Shown: positions 45,875-54,749 of the stretch, piece after piece
Numbering within the stretch: the stretch's first letter is position 1
How the letters are laid out: every line of letters starts with the position of its first letter
Origin: Spirochaetota bacterium
GTDB taxonomy: Bacteria > Spirochaetota > Spirochaetia > Treponematales > UBA12059
Assembly: GCA_026398615.1 (NCBI GenBank)
Contig: JAPLSN010000011.1
Coordinates: forward strand, 36,158 to 100,157
DNA length: 64,000 nt
Direction of reading: 5' to 3'
The notes under the pieces: generated by a model
The model's database searches: none
What the model saw: the letters and a program-made list of their open reading frames with translations, nothing else
Told to the model about the DNA's origin: nothing
Position numbers and translations under genes: made by a program

Positions 45875-46996
45875 ATGAAACGCCTTTTCGCGTTCGCCAT
45901 AGCCATATTCCTCGCGGCATCGGCAACGGCCCAGACCACGTCGTTTCCGGCGTTCAGGGGACGGGACGCGCGCTCGTCCGCCTTTGCCGACGTGTTCCGG
46001 ACGGTTTCCTCGGGCACCGATTCCTTCTTCGGCAATCCGGCCGGCTACATCGGGTCGAAGCAGGACATCCTCGTGGTCGGCGCGCAATCGTGGATGTACG
46101 GCGACGGCCGGGACGCGATCATAGCCCTCCTGCCGGACGTGCTCTCCGGCGGTCCCATGCCCGCACCCGGGGAGAATTTCCGCGGTTTCGGACTCGGGTT
46201 CAAGATCGGCGCGGGCTTTGCTGGCCGCGGCCTCGGGCTCGGCGTCTTCCTGGGCAGGGATTCCTTCGTCGCGAAAAATCCGGGCGAAACGTCCATCGTG
46301 GACGCCATCCTCTGCGGCGTTTTCGGCGCGGCGATTCCCGTCGAGATCGGGTTCGGAACGCTGCGTTTCGGCGTCGACATACGCCCCTTCTACCGCCTGC
46401 GAGGATTGCCGGACGAGGCTGCCGTGGCGGATTTCGCGGCCTCCGGCGGGGACTACGGCGATTTTTCAGGCGGAACGCAAGCCCTGTCCGGGGTCGGCGT
46501 GGCCGTGAACGCCGGGGTGATCTGGGATGCGGGCCCCGTTTCGGTCGGCTTCGTCGCGCGCGACATCTCCCCGAGCTTTCCCGTCGTGGCCTCTACCGTG
46601 AAGGAGTGCATGGATTCCATCCTGGGCGGGGGATCGGGCGGCTTCACGCCCTCCGGCACCGCGACCCTGGACCCGGACATTTCCCTGGGATTGTGCTGGA
46701 GACCCATGCCCGAAGGCCGGGCCAGGTCCATCTTCGATCCCAGGCTCGGTGCGGAATTCCGCGACATCTACGGCGTGGCGCTCGGCACGACCGACATTGC
46801 CGACGCCCTGGCCGTCGGCATCGAAAGCGTCTTCGCGTCGACCCTGGCGCTCAGGGCCGGGCTGAACGGATCGAGGCTCTCCTTCGGGATCGGGTTCCGC
46901 CTGCTCGCCTTCGATCTCGATGCGGCCGTCTTCGATCTCGCGGAAGCGGAGTCAGGACGTTCGGGCGTCGCGATCCGATTCAATTTCAGGCTGTAA
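45875..46996 (+). CDS. Putative outer-membrane beta-barrel protein
   Basis: 373 residues from ATG 45875 with a signal peptide ending SATAQ. After it come alternating hydrophobic strands and glycine-rich turns (GFGLGFKIGAGFAGRGLGLG) and a terminal aromatic strand (VAIRFNFRL). The motif FFGNPAGYIG recalls the NPA fingerprint of FadL-like and treponemal UPF0164 proteins. Could be a channel for hydrophobic compounds; that is inference. Confidence 0.65.
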   Translation: MKRLFAFAIAIFLAASATAQTTSFPAFRGRDARSSAFADVFRTVSSGTDSFFGNPAGYIGSKQDILVVGAQSWMYGDGRDAIIALLPDVLSGGPMPAPGENFRGFGLGFKIGAGFAGRGLGLGVFLGRDSFVAKNPGETSIVDAILCGVFGAAIPVEIGFGTLRFGVDIRPFYRLRGLPDEAAVADFAASGGDYGDFSGGTQALSGVGVAVNAGVIWDAGPVSVGFVARDISPSFPVVASTVKECMDSILGGGSGGFTPSGTATLDPDISLGLCWRPMPEGRARSIFDPRLGAEFRDIYGVALGTTDIADALAVGIESVFASTLALRAGLNGSRLSFGIGFRLLAFDLDAAVFDLAEAESGRSGVAIRFNFRL

Positions 46997-47002
46997 CGGG
47001 AC

Positions 47003-47025
47003 GCCGGCCCCTTTCGGCCGGCTTT
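47003..47025 (+). terminator. Possible weak terminator
   Basis: GCCGGCC-6-GGCCGGC followed by TTT, seven bases after the stop of the barrel gene. Confidence 0.45.
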
Positions 47026-47141
47026 GCCGGAGATCGGCGCGGTTTTCAGCCGATAATGATCGGGTAAACCGCGGCGCAACGCATGCAAGATCGCCGGTCG
47101 GCCCGGAAAGGCCGCCCGGCAGAGCACCACGGAGGTTGTCC

Positions 47142-47858
47142 ATGAAACGGTACCGCCCGCTCGCGACATTCGCAGTTCCGGCGATGGTCGCAACCATCTT
47201 TCTCGCATCATCCTGCCAGCAGTTCTTCACGTCCTCGCTCGGGGAATTCGCGGCCCGCGATTCCTACGACCTTAGCGGCATCACCCAGGACCAGGCGATC
47301 GACCTCGCCGCACAGGCCATGGACAACCGCGACACCGATCTCGCCGGAGAGCTGCTTCCCGAAATGGCCGGTTTCGTCGCGGACCACCCGAACGATGCCG
47401 CCCTCGTGGCGTCGGCCACCCAGGTGGCAGGGCTGGCCACCGGCATCGACGATGCCGTCATGGGCGCCCTCGCCGACATCGGGCTCGATGCCCTCATGGA
47501 CGATCCTGCCGCCAACGCCGGCGTGATCGCTTCATACCTCGATGGTGTCACCGTGAATGCCGACGCGCTCGCCATCTTCACGGCGCTCGAAGCCGCCGAC
47601 CCCGCCGGGCTGGCCGCGGCCGGCATCGGCGCCGGCGATTATGTCAACGCCGCGCTGGCTCTCGTCGTCAGCGAACTCGGCTCCGCCGCGAACGTGGAAG
47701 CCGCCCTGGCCACGGGTACGTATCCGGGAGGCACTCCGGCTTTCCAGGCGCTGCCGAACGTGACCCTCGCCGCGGACCTCATCGCCAGCGCCCTGCTGGT
47801 CTGGCCGGACGACGACATCCTGAGCGGCCTTTCAGAGCTGTTCGCCGATGTGCTCTGA
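47142..47858 (+). CDS. Alanine/aspartate-rich lipoprotein of unknown function
   Basis: 238 residues from ATG 47142 (ACGGAGG seven bases upstream). A lipobox LASSC gives an acylated Cys near residue 25. The mature part is strongly acidic and alanine-rich, predicted mostly helical, with no recognised domain. It lies between two barrel-like genes, with 30 bases to the next start, so it may be a partner lipoprotein of the second barrel. Confidence 0.7.
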   Translation: MKRYRPLATFAVPAMVATIFLASSCQQFFTSSLGEFAARDSYDLSGITQDQAIDLAAQAMDNRDTDLAGELLPEMAGFVADHPNDAALVASATQVAGLATGIDDAVMGALADIGLDALMDDPAANAGVIASYLDGVTVNADALAIFTALEAADPAGLAAAGIGAGDYVNAALALVVSELGSAANVEAALATGTYPGGTPAFQALPNVTLAADLIASALLVWPDDDILSGLSELFADVL

Positions 47859-47888
47859 GCGGTCGGACAAAGATCCAAGGAGCATACC

Positions 47889-49037
47889 GTGCGAAGTTTA
47901 ATCCGATTCGCGGCCGTCGTGGCCTTGACCATGACCGTCCCGGCGGCATGGACCCAGACCTCCTCGTCCCTGACCATGCCCTCGGTTCGCTGGACCGCCC
48001 TCGGCGGCAGGCACGTCGCCGTAGCCGATGACTACTATTCGATCTTCACCAATCCCGCGGGCTTCGTGGAGGAGGACGCAGTCGTCTCGTTTTCGCGCAT
48101 TTCGCTCGACGTGGCCGGCCCCATGTTCGACATCGCCGCGATGATAGCGGGCGGCGGCGACCCCATCGCCGAGATCACGAACCTGCTCGACGACCGCCAG
48201 CGGCTCTATGCGCGCTTCGACCTCGTGGGTCCCCTGTCCATCGGCTACGTCGGCGACGGCCTCGGCCTCGGCCTCTTCGTGCGCGAAACCGCCACGCTCA
48301 ACGTCACCTCGATCACGAACGCCTCGTTCAAGGTCGCCTTCGACGCCCTCGTCGTGGGCGGCTACGCGCACCGCTTCGACCTGGGCGGCGGACAGCTGCT
48401 CGACGCGGGCTTCATGCCCAAGGGTTTCGTCAGGAACAGCTTCGCGCAGGGCGGGACCATCACCGCGGTCATGGGGGAAGTGGCCAACGTCATGTCGGAC
48501 GGTGTCTACGAAGTCGCCACGGGGATCGGGCTGGATGCCGGCGCCAGGTGGTCGTGGGACGCCATCGGGCTCGGGGCCGGCCTCGTCGTCAGGGACCTGC
48601 TCACGCCCGTCATGACCTCGACCTACACGAGCTACTCGGATTTCGCCTCGGACCCCTCCGCCGCCCGCGTGGGCGACATGGAAGCCGCGCTCGCGCCGCC
48701 GGACCTCTCCATCGGCGTGAAGTACCAACCCTCATGGGGCTTCCTCCGCGCGCTCGACACGAACCTCGTCCTCATGCTCGATTACGAGGATGCCTTCAGC
48801 TCCTTCCGGACCCTCGCGAGGAATCCCATCCTCAACGTCGGCGCCGGCGCCGAGCTCCGACTGCTCGAGATACTCTCGTTCAGGGTCGGCCTCAAGGACG
48901 CGCTGCCCACGGTCGGCTTCGGCGCCGACCTTTCCCTCTTCACGATGGGTTTCTCGATGTACGGCGAGGAACTCGGGCTCGAACCCGGCTCCCGCCCCGT
49001 CTTCAACATGATCCTCTCGCTGGAGTTCGAATACTGA
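47889..49037 (+). CDS. Putative outer-membrane beta-barrel protein, FadL/UPF0164-like
   Basis: 382 residues from GTG 47889 with AAGGAG upstream. The signal peptide ends PAAWTQ. The early stretch ALGGRHVAVADDYYSIFTNP, then AGF, matches the FadL-type N-terminus in which the NPAG turn follows the hatch. Amphipathic strands continue to the final FNMILSLEFEY, a typical barrel-ending aromatic strand. Paralogue of the gene at 45.9 kb in style, though not close in sequence. Confidence 0.7.
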   Translation: MRSLIRFAAVVALTMTVPAAWTQTSSSLTMPSVRWTALGGRHVAVADDYYSIFTNPAGFVEEDAVVSFSRISLDVAGPMFDIAAMIAGGGDPIAEITNLLDDRQRLYARFDLVGPLSIGYVGDGLGLGLFVRETATLNVTSITNASFKVAFDALVVGGYAHRFDLGGGQLLDAGFMPKGFVRNSFAQGGTITAVMGEVANVMSDGVYEVATGIGLDAGARWSWDAIGLGAGLVVRDLLTPVMTSTYTSYSDFASDPSAARVGDMEAALAPPDLSIGVKYQPSWGFLRALDTNLVLMLDYEDAFSSFRTLARNPILNVGAGAELRLLEILSFRVGLKDALPTVGFGADLSLFTMGFSMYGEELGLEPGSRPVFNMILSLEFEY

Positions 49038-49050
49038 CGCCCCCCACGCG

Positions 49051-49078
49051 TTGACACGGCGTCGCGCTTTCTTATACT
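49051..49078 (+). promoter_or_regulatory. Promoter of tRNA-Lys
   Basis: TTGACA (49051-49056), a 16-base spacer and TATACT (49073-49078), 13 bases before the mature tRNA. Confidence 0.75.
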
Positions 49079-49091
49079 CTGGCGGAACCCC

Positions 49092-49164
49092 GGGCCGCTA
49101 GCTCAGTAGGTAGAGCAACGCCCTTTTAAGGCGTGGGTCACAGGTTCGAATCCTGTGCGGCTCA
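49092..49164 (+). tRNA. tRNA-Lys (anticodon TTT)
   Basis: 73 bases. Acceptor GGGCCGC pairs with GCGGCTC (one G-U pair), the anticodon loop is CTTTTAA, the T loop is TTCGAAT and the discriminator is A. CCA is not encoded. Confidence 0.96.
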
Positions 49165-49198
49165 AAAAAAACACCCCCTGTTTACAGGGGTGTTTTTT
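49165..49198 (+). terminator. Terminator of tRNA-Lys
   Basis: ACACCCCCTG and CAGGGGTGT pair around a TTTA loop, flanked by A and T runs, so it can work in both directions. Confidence 0.9.
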
Positions 49199-49347
49199 TG
49201 ATAGGAGCCGCACAGGATTCGAACCGCAGGCTCCGTTCCGAGCGAAGGCGAGGACGAGGCGCACGACGTGCCGAGAGGAGCCGTAGGCGGCCCGGAACCC
49301 TCAAGACAGGAAGTCGAGGGGGTGAAGGGCGAATCCTGTGCGGCTCA

Positions 49348-49380
49348 AAAAAAACACCCCCTGTTTACAGGGGTGTTTTT
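49348..49380 (+). terminator. Duplicated terminator copy
   Basis: Second, identical copy of the tRNA-Lys terminator hairpin; no functional gene precedes it. Confidence 0.75.
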
Positions 49381-49516
49381 AGGGCTATCAATGGATAACT
49401 TCCCCGCCGCGGCGGACGGGAGGCCGGAATCCGGGCATCGCGCATCCCCTGGATGGGATTTCCCGTGTCCCGCCGGGGGAGCGAAACGCACGGCATTGAC
49501 GTGTATACTCAGGGCC
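49381..49516. other. Upstream region of slyX
   Basis: No gene. TTGACG (49497-49502) is too close to the start codon to serve as a -35 for slyX. Confidence 0.35.
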
Positions 49517-49738
49517 ATGAGCGACCCGACGGACAGCGGAATGAGAATGGAGAAGCTGGAGGCGACGTTCGCGTACCATGAACGTGACATCGCGGATACG
49601 AACGAGCTGGTCTACGGAATTTCAAAGCGGGTGGATCGTCTGGAAGCGCTTGTCTCCAGGCTGACCGAACGGATGATGGAACCCGGTGGAGAAAAAATGC
49701 CGCCGCTCCCGGACGACGAACGCCCGCCGCATTATTGA
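49517..49738 (+). CDS. slyX: SlyX family protein
   Basis: 73 residues from ATG 49517. An N-terminal coiled coil (MEKLEATFAYHERDIADTNE) followed by a proline-rich end finishing PPHY, the conserved SlyX C-terminus. Function unknown; small homo-oligomer in the cytoplasm. Confidence 0.85.
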   Translation: MSDPTDSGMRMEKLEATFAYHERDIADTNELVYGISKRVDRLEALVSRLTERMMEPGGEKMPPLPDDERPPHY

Positions 49739-49754
49739 CGATGCTGCCCCTGCT

Positions 49755-50783
49755 TCAGTTCCCGGGCGCGGCTTCCCCGGGTTCGCCCGGCTCGACCGCG
49801 TCCGGCGCTGCATGATCCGCGCGGGTGACGGGAACAGCGCCGATGCTGAAGCGCAGACCGAAGGCCGTGTTGAACATGAAGGAATCAGAGTCGGGCCCCT
49901 TGCCCGTCAGCTCGTCCTGGCCGAAGGTGAACACGCTGGTCTCCAGGTCCGCGAACACGGACACGCTTTCACGGGGGCGCAGGGTGAGTCGCGTGCCGAT
50001 GATGATGCCGCCGATCCGGTCCTTCGCGTCGCCGTAGGTTTTCGAGACATCCTGGTAACCCATCCGGACGAGCAGGTTGTACGGCGCCCCTTTCTTGAAG
50101 GCGTCGATGTTGAACATGTAGCGGTTGAGGGCGTCGATGTAGGTGACGCTGCCCGAGTCGTCGCCCTGCCTGACGAACTCCTTCGACTCGAGCGACAGGG
50201 AGCATATCGCTCCCCTCACGTAGATCCCGGATTCCAGTTTCACCGACTCCTGGACGTAGTCGTTCCGTCCGATCAGCCCCATGAGCGAGGACACGATATT
50301 GCCCGAGATGAACACGAGCCCCGGCTGCTCGAAGCGGAAGAACGCGGTGATCCCGTTCTTGGTCAGCGTGCGCTTGGTGTTGTAGAGCCCGCCGATGTAG
50401 GGGCCGAACCCGATTTCGACCGGGCCTGAGGAATACCCGATGGTCGCGGAGATGAAACTGCGCAGGGTGGGGTCGAACCCGAGGGATATGCGCGTCCGGA
50501 TCGACTGGACCAGTTCGAGGTCGACGTAGGCCAGGGCTCCCGTGCCGTAGACTTCGGTCGGGAACGTGCCCGTGGTGTCCGGGACTGGCGCCATCCAGGC
50601 GAACGGATTGTTGATGTACGGTTCCGAGTTCGAAGACTCGACGACCGACATCGAGTGGGTCAGGAAGTAGGGAAAGGCGAGGTTCGAGAGCGAACCCTCC
50701 AGCCCGATGTCCAGGGCCGGGACGGCGGCGGTCGCCAGGATCGCCGCGGTAATCGTCAAGAAAACCATCCTCGTACGACGCAT
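49755..50783 (-). CDS. Exported beta-barrel-like protein of unknown function
   Basis: 342 residues with signal peptide (AAVPALD). Strand-turn pattern with aromatic-rich segments (AFFRFEQPGLVFISGNIV, YNLLVRMGYQDVS). The barrel-like part ends with FNTAFGLRFSIG, followed by a proline/glutamate tail (EPGEPGEAAPGN) that extends beyond a normal barrel end. Converges with slyX, 16 bases apart. Specific to this lineage as far as can be judged by eye. Confidence 0.6.
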   Translation of the reverse strand: MRRTRMVFLTITAAILATAAVPALDIGLEGSLSNLAFPYFLTHSMSVVESSNSEPYINNPFAWMAPVPDTTGTFPTEVYGTGALAYVDLELVQSIRTRISLGFDPTLRSFISATIGYSSGPVEIGFGPYIGGLYNTKRTLTKNGITAFFRFEQPGLVFISGNIVSSLMGLIGRNDYVQESVKLESGIYVRGAICSLSLESKEFVRQGDDSGSVTYIDALNRYMFNIDAFKKGAPYNLLVRMGYQDVSKTYGDAKDRIGGIIIGTRLTLRPRESVSVFADLETSVFTFGQDELTGKGPDSDSFMFNTAFGLRFSIGAVPVTRADHAAPDAVEPGEPGEAAPGN

Positions 50784-50868
50784 CGTTCCTGCTCCTTGCT
50801 ATTCATCGATATGGCCTCGTTCGCCGTCTCCGCCGCCCGTCGTCACGACGCACGGCGCGGACGCGCGT

Positions 50869-52023
50869 TCAGAACGAGGTTTTCGCGCTCACGGCCGGTT
50901 CGAACATGACGGGCGCGAAACCCGGGTAGGGCATGATCCTGATCCCGAGGGAAAAATTCCAGGCGACCCCGTCGGCGATGACGTTATAGTATGGAACGGC
51001 GCGGAGGGTGAACGGGTCGGATGCGGCATCGGAATCGAAGCCGACCGTGGTCTTCACCCCTCCCCGCATCCCGTGGCGCAGTTCGTCTCCGATCCTCAGG
51101 TCCACCGAGCAATCCATCATGCCGCCTTCGCCCGTGGGAGCCTGGAGGTACCAGCCGGGGTGCTTGAAGAAGGTGACGACGACGGCTGCGGGATCGAACC
51201 TGAGCGTCGTTTCGAACAGGAAGAAGATGCGGTCGCTGCCGAGCGGATCCGAAGCCGCGGGATCGATGTACGGGAGCCCCGCCTGGAGCAGGATGCCGCC
51301 GATCGACCCCGTGGAGACGTGAAACAGGATGCCTGCGCGGTAGATGCCCCAGTCCGAAGCCGGTGACGTTGCGCCGGCATGGACTTCGAGGCTGACGGGC
51401 CGGAGTACGACGAGCGCGCGGACGTCCCCGGAATAGACTCCGAGCCCCAGGCGCGTATCCTGGTACAACCATGCCGACAGGAACGAGCGTCCGGTTCCGG
51501 CTTCGACGCGCATGCCCGTTCCGCAGATTTCGTAGAGTCCGTCGTACCAGCGCATCGGGTTGCCCCCGATGCCGTCGGGAAAAGCCGCCGGGCCCCGGAA
51601 TTCCGAAGCGAACGGCAATACCCCGAAGCGTCGGACGAAGTCGTCCCCGGTGCCGAGGAGGTCGGAATGTCCGACGAACCACGAAACCGAGACCGGCGAG
51701 CCGAACAGATCGCGGGCCGTGACGGCCGCTCCCCGCAGCCTGAAATCGGTCCGGTCATCAGCTTCGGCGGGGTAGAGCTCGTCGAACATGAGCCCTTCCT
51801 CCGCGCCGTAGGCGTCCAGCCCCAACTTGAGCTCCGCGGCGAACTTGGTTCCTCCGGACAGGAGAATGTCGCAGAGGATACGTGACGACAGGGCGAAAGT
51901 ACCCGAATCGTCTCCGCCTCCGCGGGTGTCGATTTCGAGAAGGGGAACGGAAAGATCGGCGGCGGCCGCCGTGGCGATGCCCGCCAGAACGAGCAGAACC
52001 GCGATCGCGAGTCGACGTGCCAT
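50869..52023 (-). CDS. Exported beta-barrel-like protein of unknown function
   Basis: 384 residues from ATG 52023 (AAGGAG 11 bases upstream) with signal peptide ending TAAAAD. Repeated amphipathic strands (FALSSRILCDILLSGG, AELKLGLDAYG, RALVVLRPVSLEVHAG) and an acidic loop region suggest an outer-membrane barrel. Same strand as the 342-residue protein, 85 bases apart, so the two are probably co-transcribed. No homology recognised. Confidence 0.6.
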   Translation of the reverse strand: MARRLAIAVLLVLAGIATAAAADLSVPLLEIDTRGGGDDSGTFALSSRILCDILLSGGTKFAAELKLGLDAYGAEEGLMFDELYPAEADDRTDFRLRGAAVTARDLFGSPVSVSWFVGHSDLLGTGDDFVRRFGVLPFASEFRGPAAFPDGIGGNPMRWYDGLYEICGTGMRVEAGTGRSFLSAWLYQDTRLGLGVYSGDVRALVVLRPVSLEVHAGATSPASDWGIYRAGILFHVSTGSIGGILLQAGLPYIDPAASDPLGSDRIFFLFETTLRFDPAAVVVTFFKHPGWYLQAPTGEGGMMDCSVDLRIGDELRHGMRGGVKTTVGFDSDAASDPFTLRAVPYYNVIADGVAWNFSLGIRIMPYPGFAPVMFEPAVSAKTSF

Positions 52024-52139
52024 TGTTGGAGGCTCCTTCGGGATCGGGCTCGGTGAACTTGGGGACAAATTCATCCGCCCGATGGAATTCTATCGTAAAT
52101 TTCGGCAAAAAAAAGACCATCCCCTACAGAATCCTTCCC

Positions 52140-52164
52140 GAAAGGCATATTCTGTCACCGATAA
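52140..52164 (+). promoter_or_regulatory. Possible sigma-28-like promoter for the che operon
   Basis: GAAA (52140-52143), 14 bases, then CCGATAA (52158-52164), resembling the flagellar sigma factor pattern TAAA-15-GCCGATAA. CCGATAATCGG is also a palindrome, so the match could be an operator instead. Confidence 0.25.
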
Positions 52165-52259
52165 TCGGGCTGCTGCGCGGCGCACTCGCATGGCGGATCC
52201 GTCGCGAGGGACGACGCCGCTTGACGAGGCGGTCATTCCGTATGAGACTAGGAAGTACG

Positions 52260-54734
52260 ATGAGCGACTACCTCGATTCCGGCAACGAAGAATTGCTCAA
52301 GGATTTCTTCTCCGAAGCGCAGAGCCAGGTTGAGCTGCTCGAGCAGAACATCCTCGTTCTCGAAAACGACCCTGCCAACCGCGACGCGGTCGACGAGATT
52401 TTCCGCGCGGCGCACACGCTGAAGGGCGGCGCGGCGACGGTGGAAATGCACGAACTCACCGAGTTCACGCACCTGGTCGAGGATGTCCTGGACGAGATCC
52501 GGTCCGACAAGATCTCGGTGTCCGAACCCCTCGTGGACGTACTGCTCAGGGCCATCGACGTGGTCAAGGCGATGCTCGACGAGCGTTCCGTCGGCCGGCT
52601 CTATAAAAAAGACATCACGGCCCTCAAGAACGACCTCGCGTCGTTCCTCGGCGAAAAAGCCAGGGTCGAAGCAGGCAAGAAGGCATCGGCCCGGACAGAG
52701 TCGGGACCCGTCGCCCGGGAACAGTCCGAAACCTCCGATTCCGGGCTCTCCGAATACGAACTGCTCGAGATCCGGGAAGCGGCCGGCAGGAACCGTCACG
52801 TGTTCCGCGTCGCCGTGGCCTTCGATCCGGACAACGTGATGAAGACGGTGGGCGCCATCCATGTCTTCGCCGCCTTGCGCGATACCGGAACAGTCCTGAA
52901 AACCCGCCCCGATTTCGAAAAACTCTACGAGGACACGTTCTGGCCGGTCGTCGAGTATTACATCGCGACGGACCGGGCGGTCGAGTACGTTTCACGCAGG
53001 GCCATCATCTCCGAAGTGAGCCTTTCGGTCGACATCTCGGAAATCTCCTTCGACGACTCGGGCCACGCGGCTTCATCGCCATCCTCCGCCCCGGTCCAGG
53101 AGTCGAAACCGAAAACGGGGAAACCGGCTCCCGAATCCTCCCCGGGCCGCGTGAGCGAAGCCGAGATCGCGGCCGCCATGGCCGCTGCGTCCCGCGAAAA
53201 GGAAGCCAAGACCAGGGAACAGGCGGCGGTCCACAAGGCCGCACCCGCGAGGGCTCCGGCCCAAGCCGCCCCGGAAGCGGCCGGAAATCCCGAGGCGGAC
53301 GCAGGCGAGGATAAGGCCGTCGAATCGCGCCGCTCCACGCAGTCGGGGGGCAGCATACTCCGCGTGGACAGCCGCCGCATCGACAACCTCCTCAACCTGG
53401 TGTCCGAGACGGTCATCACCAAGGCCACTTTCAACCAGATCAGCACGCAGTTCGCCGAGCTCCAGTCGACCTTCGGCAACGTGCAGATCGAGTTCCGCGA
53501 TTCCCTCAAGGACCTCTTCGACGACCTTCCCGATTACCTCGAAGCCATCCGCAACGGCAGGGCCGTCAAGGACGTCAAGAAGGAAATCCTCGAAAAGTAC
53601 GGGACGCTCTACACGGCCTTCGACGAATTCGAGACGGTCTTCAAGGGCAACGCGGCCAAGTTCCGCTCCACCGCCCAGAACCTCGGCCGCATCACGGGCG
53701 AGCTCCAGGAAGGCGTCATGCGCATCCGCATGGTGCCGATCAGCCAGATATTCAGCCGCTTCCCGCGGCTCATCCGCGACCTTTCCCGGAACCTCACGAA
53801 GAAGGTCAGCCTCGTCATCGAGGGCGAGGAAACCGAGCTCGACAAGTCGGTCATCGAGGACCTCCTGGACCCGCTCATGCACTCGGTCCGCAACGCTCTC
53901 GATCACGGGATCGAGAGCCCAGAAGAGCGCCTGGCGGCGGGCAAGCCCGAGGAAGGCACCGTCCTCCTCAAGGCTTCCAACGAAGGCAACATGATCATCA
54001 TCGAGATCGGCGACGACGGCAAGGGCATCGACGTCGACGCGGTCAAGAAGAAGGCCATCGAGCGCAGCCTCATCCATCCGAACAAGGCCCTTACCGAACT
54101 CGAGGCTTTCAACCTCATTTTCGAACCCGGTTTCTCCACGGCCGACAAGGTCACGAACATCTCCGGGCGGGGCGTCGGCCTCGACGTCGTGAAGCGCCAG
54201 ATCGAAAAGCTGAACGGCTCGGTGACGGTCTCCAGCCAGAGGGGCAAGGGGACGCGTTTCATCATCAAGCTGCCCCTGACCCTCGCCATCATCCAGGGCC
54301 TCCTGGTCAGGGTCGGCAGGGAGATCTACTCGCTCCCCATCACCAGCGTCATCGAGAGCCACCGGATCAAGCCGAATGAGATCAAGCTGATCGACGGCTA
54401 CGAGGTCTTCAACGTCCGCAACGACGTCGTATCCCTTCTCAGGCTCAACCGGTTGTTCCGCATCCAGACGGAGGACCAGCGCGATTACCACTTCGTCGTC
54501 ATCGTCGGGACCAATGAAAAACGCGTCGGCCTCATCGTGGACTCCCTCATCGGGGAGGAAGACGTGGTGATCAAGCCGCTCCGCGACCAGTTCACCAATT
54601 CGCCCGGCATCGCGGGCGCGTCCATACTCGGCGACGGATCCGTCTGCCTCATCATCGACGTGAGCCAGCTGCTCGAGCTGGGCTTGAAACGGGAAATAGA
54701 GGAACGGACGAAGCTCGAGATGACCATACGCTGA
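52260..54734 (+). CDS. cheA: Chemotaxis histidine kinase CheA
   Basis: 824 residues from ATG 52260 with AGGAAG upstream. The P1 Hpt domain has the phospho-accepting His52 in FRAAHTLKGGAATV. A P2-like region (about 165-270) and a long charged linker rich in alanine follow. The P3 dimerisation helices start near 369 (SRRIDNLLNLVSETVITK). The P4 kinase has N box HSVRNALDHGIESPEER (near 540), DDGKGID (584) and GRGVGLDVVK (near 640). P5 is a CheW-like domain from about 664. It phosphorylates CheY in response to receptors such as the one at 1.5 kb. First gene of the operon. Confidence 0.97.
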   Translation: MSDYLDSGNEELLKDFFSEAQSQVELLEQNILVLENDPANRDAVDEIFRAAHTLKGGAATVEMHELTEFTHLVEDVLDEIRSDKISVSEPLVDVLLRAIDVVKAMLDERSVGRLYKKDITALKNDLASFLGEKARVEAGKKASARTESGPVAREQSETSDSGLSEYELLEIREAAGRNRHVFRVAVAFDPDNVMKTVGAIHVFAALRDTGTVLKTRPDFEKLYEDTFWPVVEYYIATDRAVEYVSRRAIISEVSLSVDISEISFDDSGHAASSPSSAPVQESKPKTGKPAPESSPGRVSEAEIAAAMAAASREKEAKTREQAAVHKAAPARAPAQAAPEAAGNPEADAGEDKAVESRRSTQSGGSILRVDSRRIDNLLNLVSETVITKATFNQISTQFAELQSTFGNVQIEFRDSLKDLFDDLPDYLEAIRNGRAVKDVKKEILEKYGTLYTAFDEFETVFKGNAAKFRSTAQNLGRITGELQEGVMRIRMVPISQIFSRFPRLIRDLSRNLTKKVSLVIEGEETELDKSVIEDLLDPLMHSVRNALDHGIESPEERLAAGKPEEGTVLLKASNEGNMIIIEIGDDGKGIDVDAVKKKAIERSLIHPNKALTELEAFNLIFEPGFSTADKVTNISGRGVGLDVVKRQIEKLNGSVTVSSQRGKGTRFIIKLPLTLAIIQGLLVRVGREIYSLPITSVIESHRIKPNEIKLIDGYEVFNVRNDVVSLLRLNRLFRIQTEDQRDYHFVVIVGTNEKRVGLIVDSLIGEEDVVIKPLRDQFTNSPGIAGASILGDGSVCLIIDVSQLLELGLKREIEERTKLEMTIR

Positions 54735-54749
54735 CGCCCGGAGCACGAC

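Larger units (their letters stand above)
49147..49380. repeat. 51-base direct repeat of the tRNA-Lys 3' end plus terminator
   Basis: Bases 49147-49197 (last 17 paired bases of tRNA-Lys, discriminator and terminator) recur without change at 49330-49380. Between them lies an inverted copy of the tRNA end at 49205-49221, GAGCCGCACAGGATTCG, which pairs perfectly with 49330-49346. The 142-base unit 49205-49346 is therefore bounded by 17-base perfect inverted repeats. Confidence 0.92.

Noticed and set aside
49147..49380. Prophage or island attachment sites at tRNA-Lys
   Set aside because: The direct repeats do copy the tRNA end, but they enclose only about 130 bases and no integrase is present. 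Kept as a repeat element, not as att sites.
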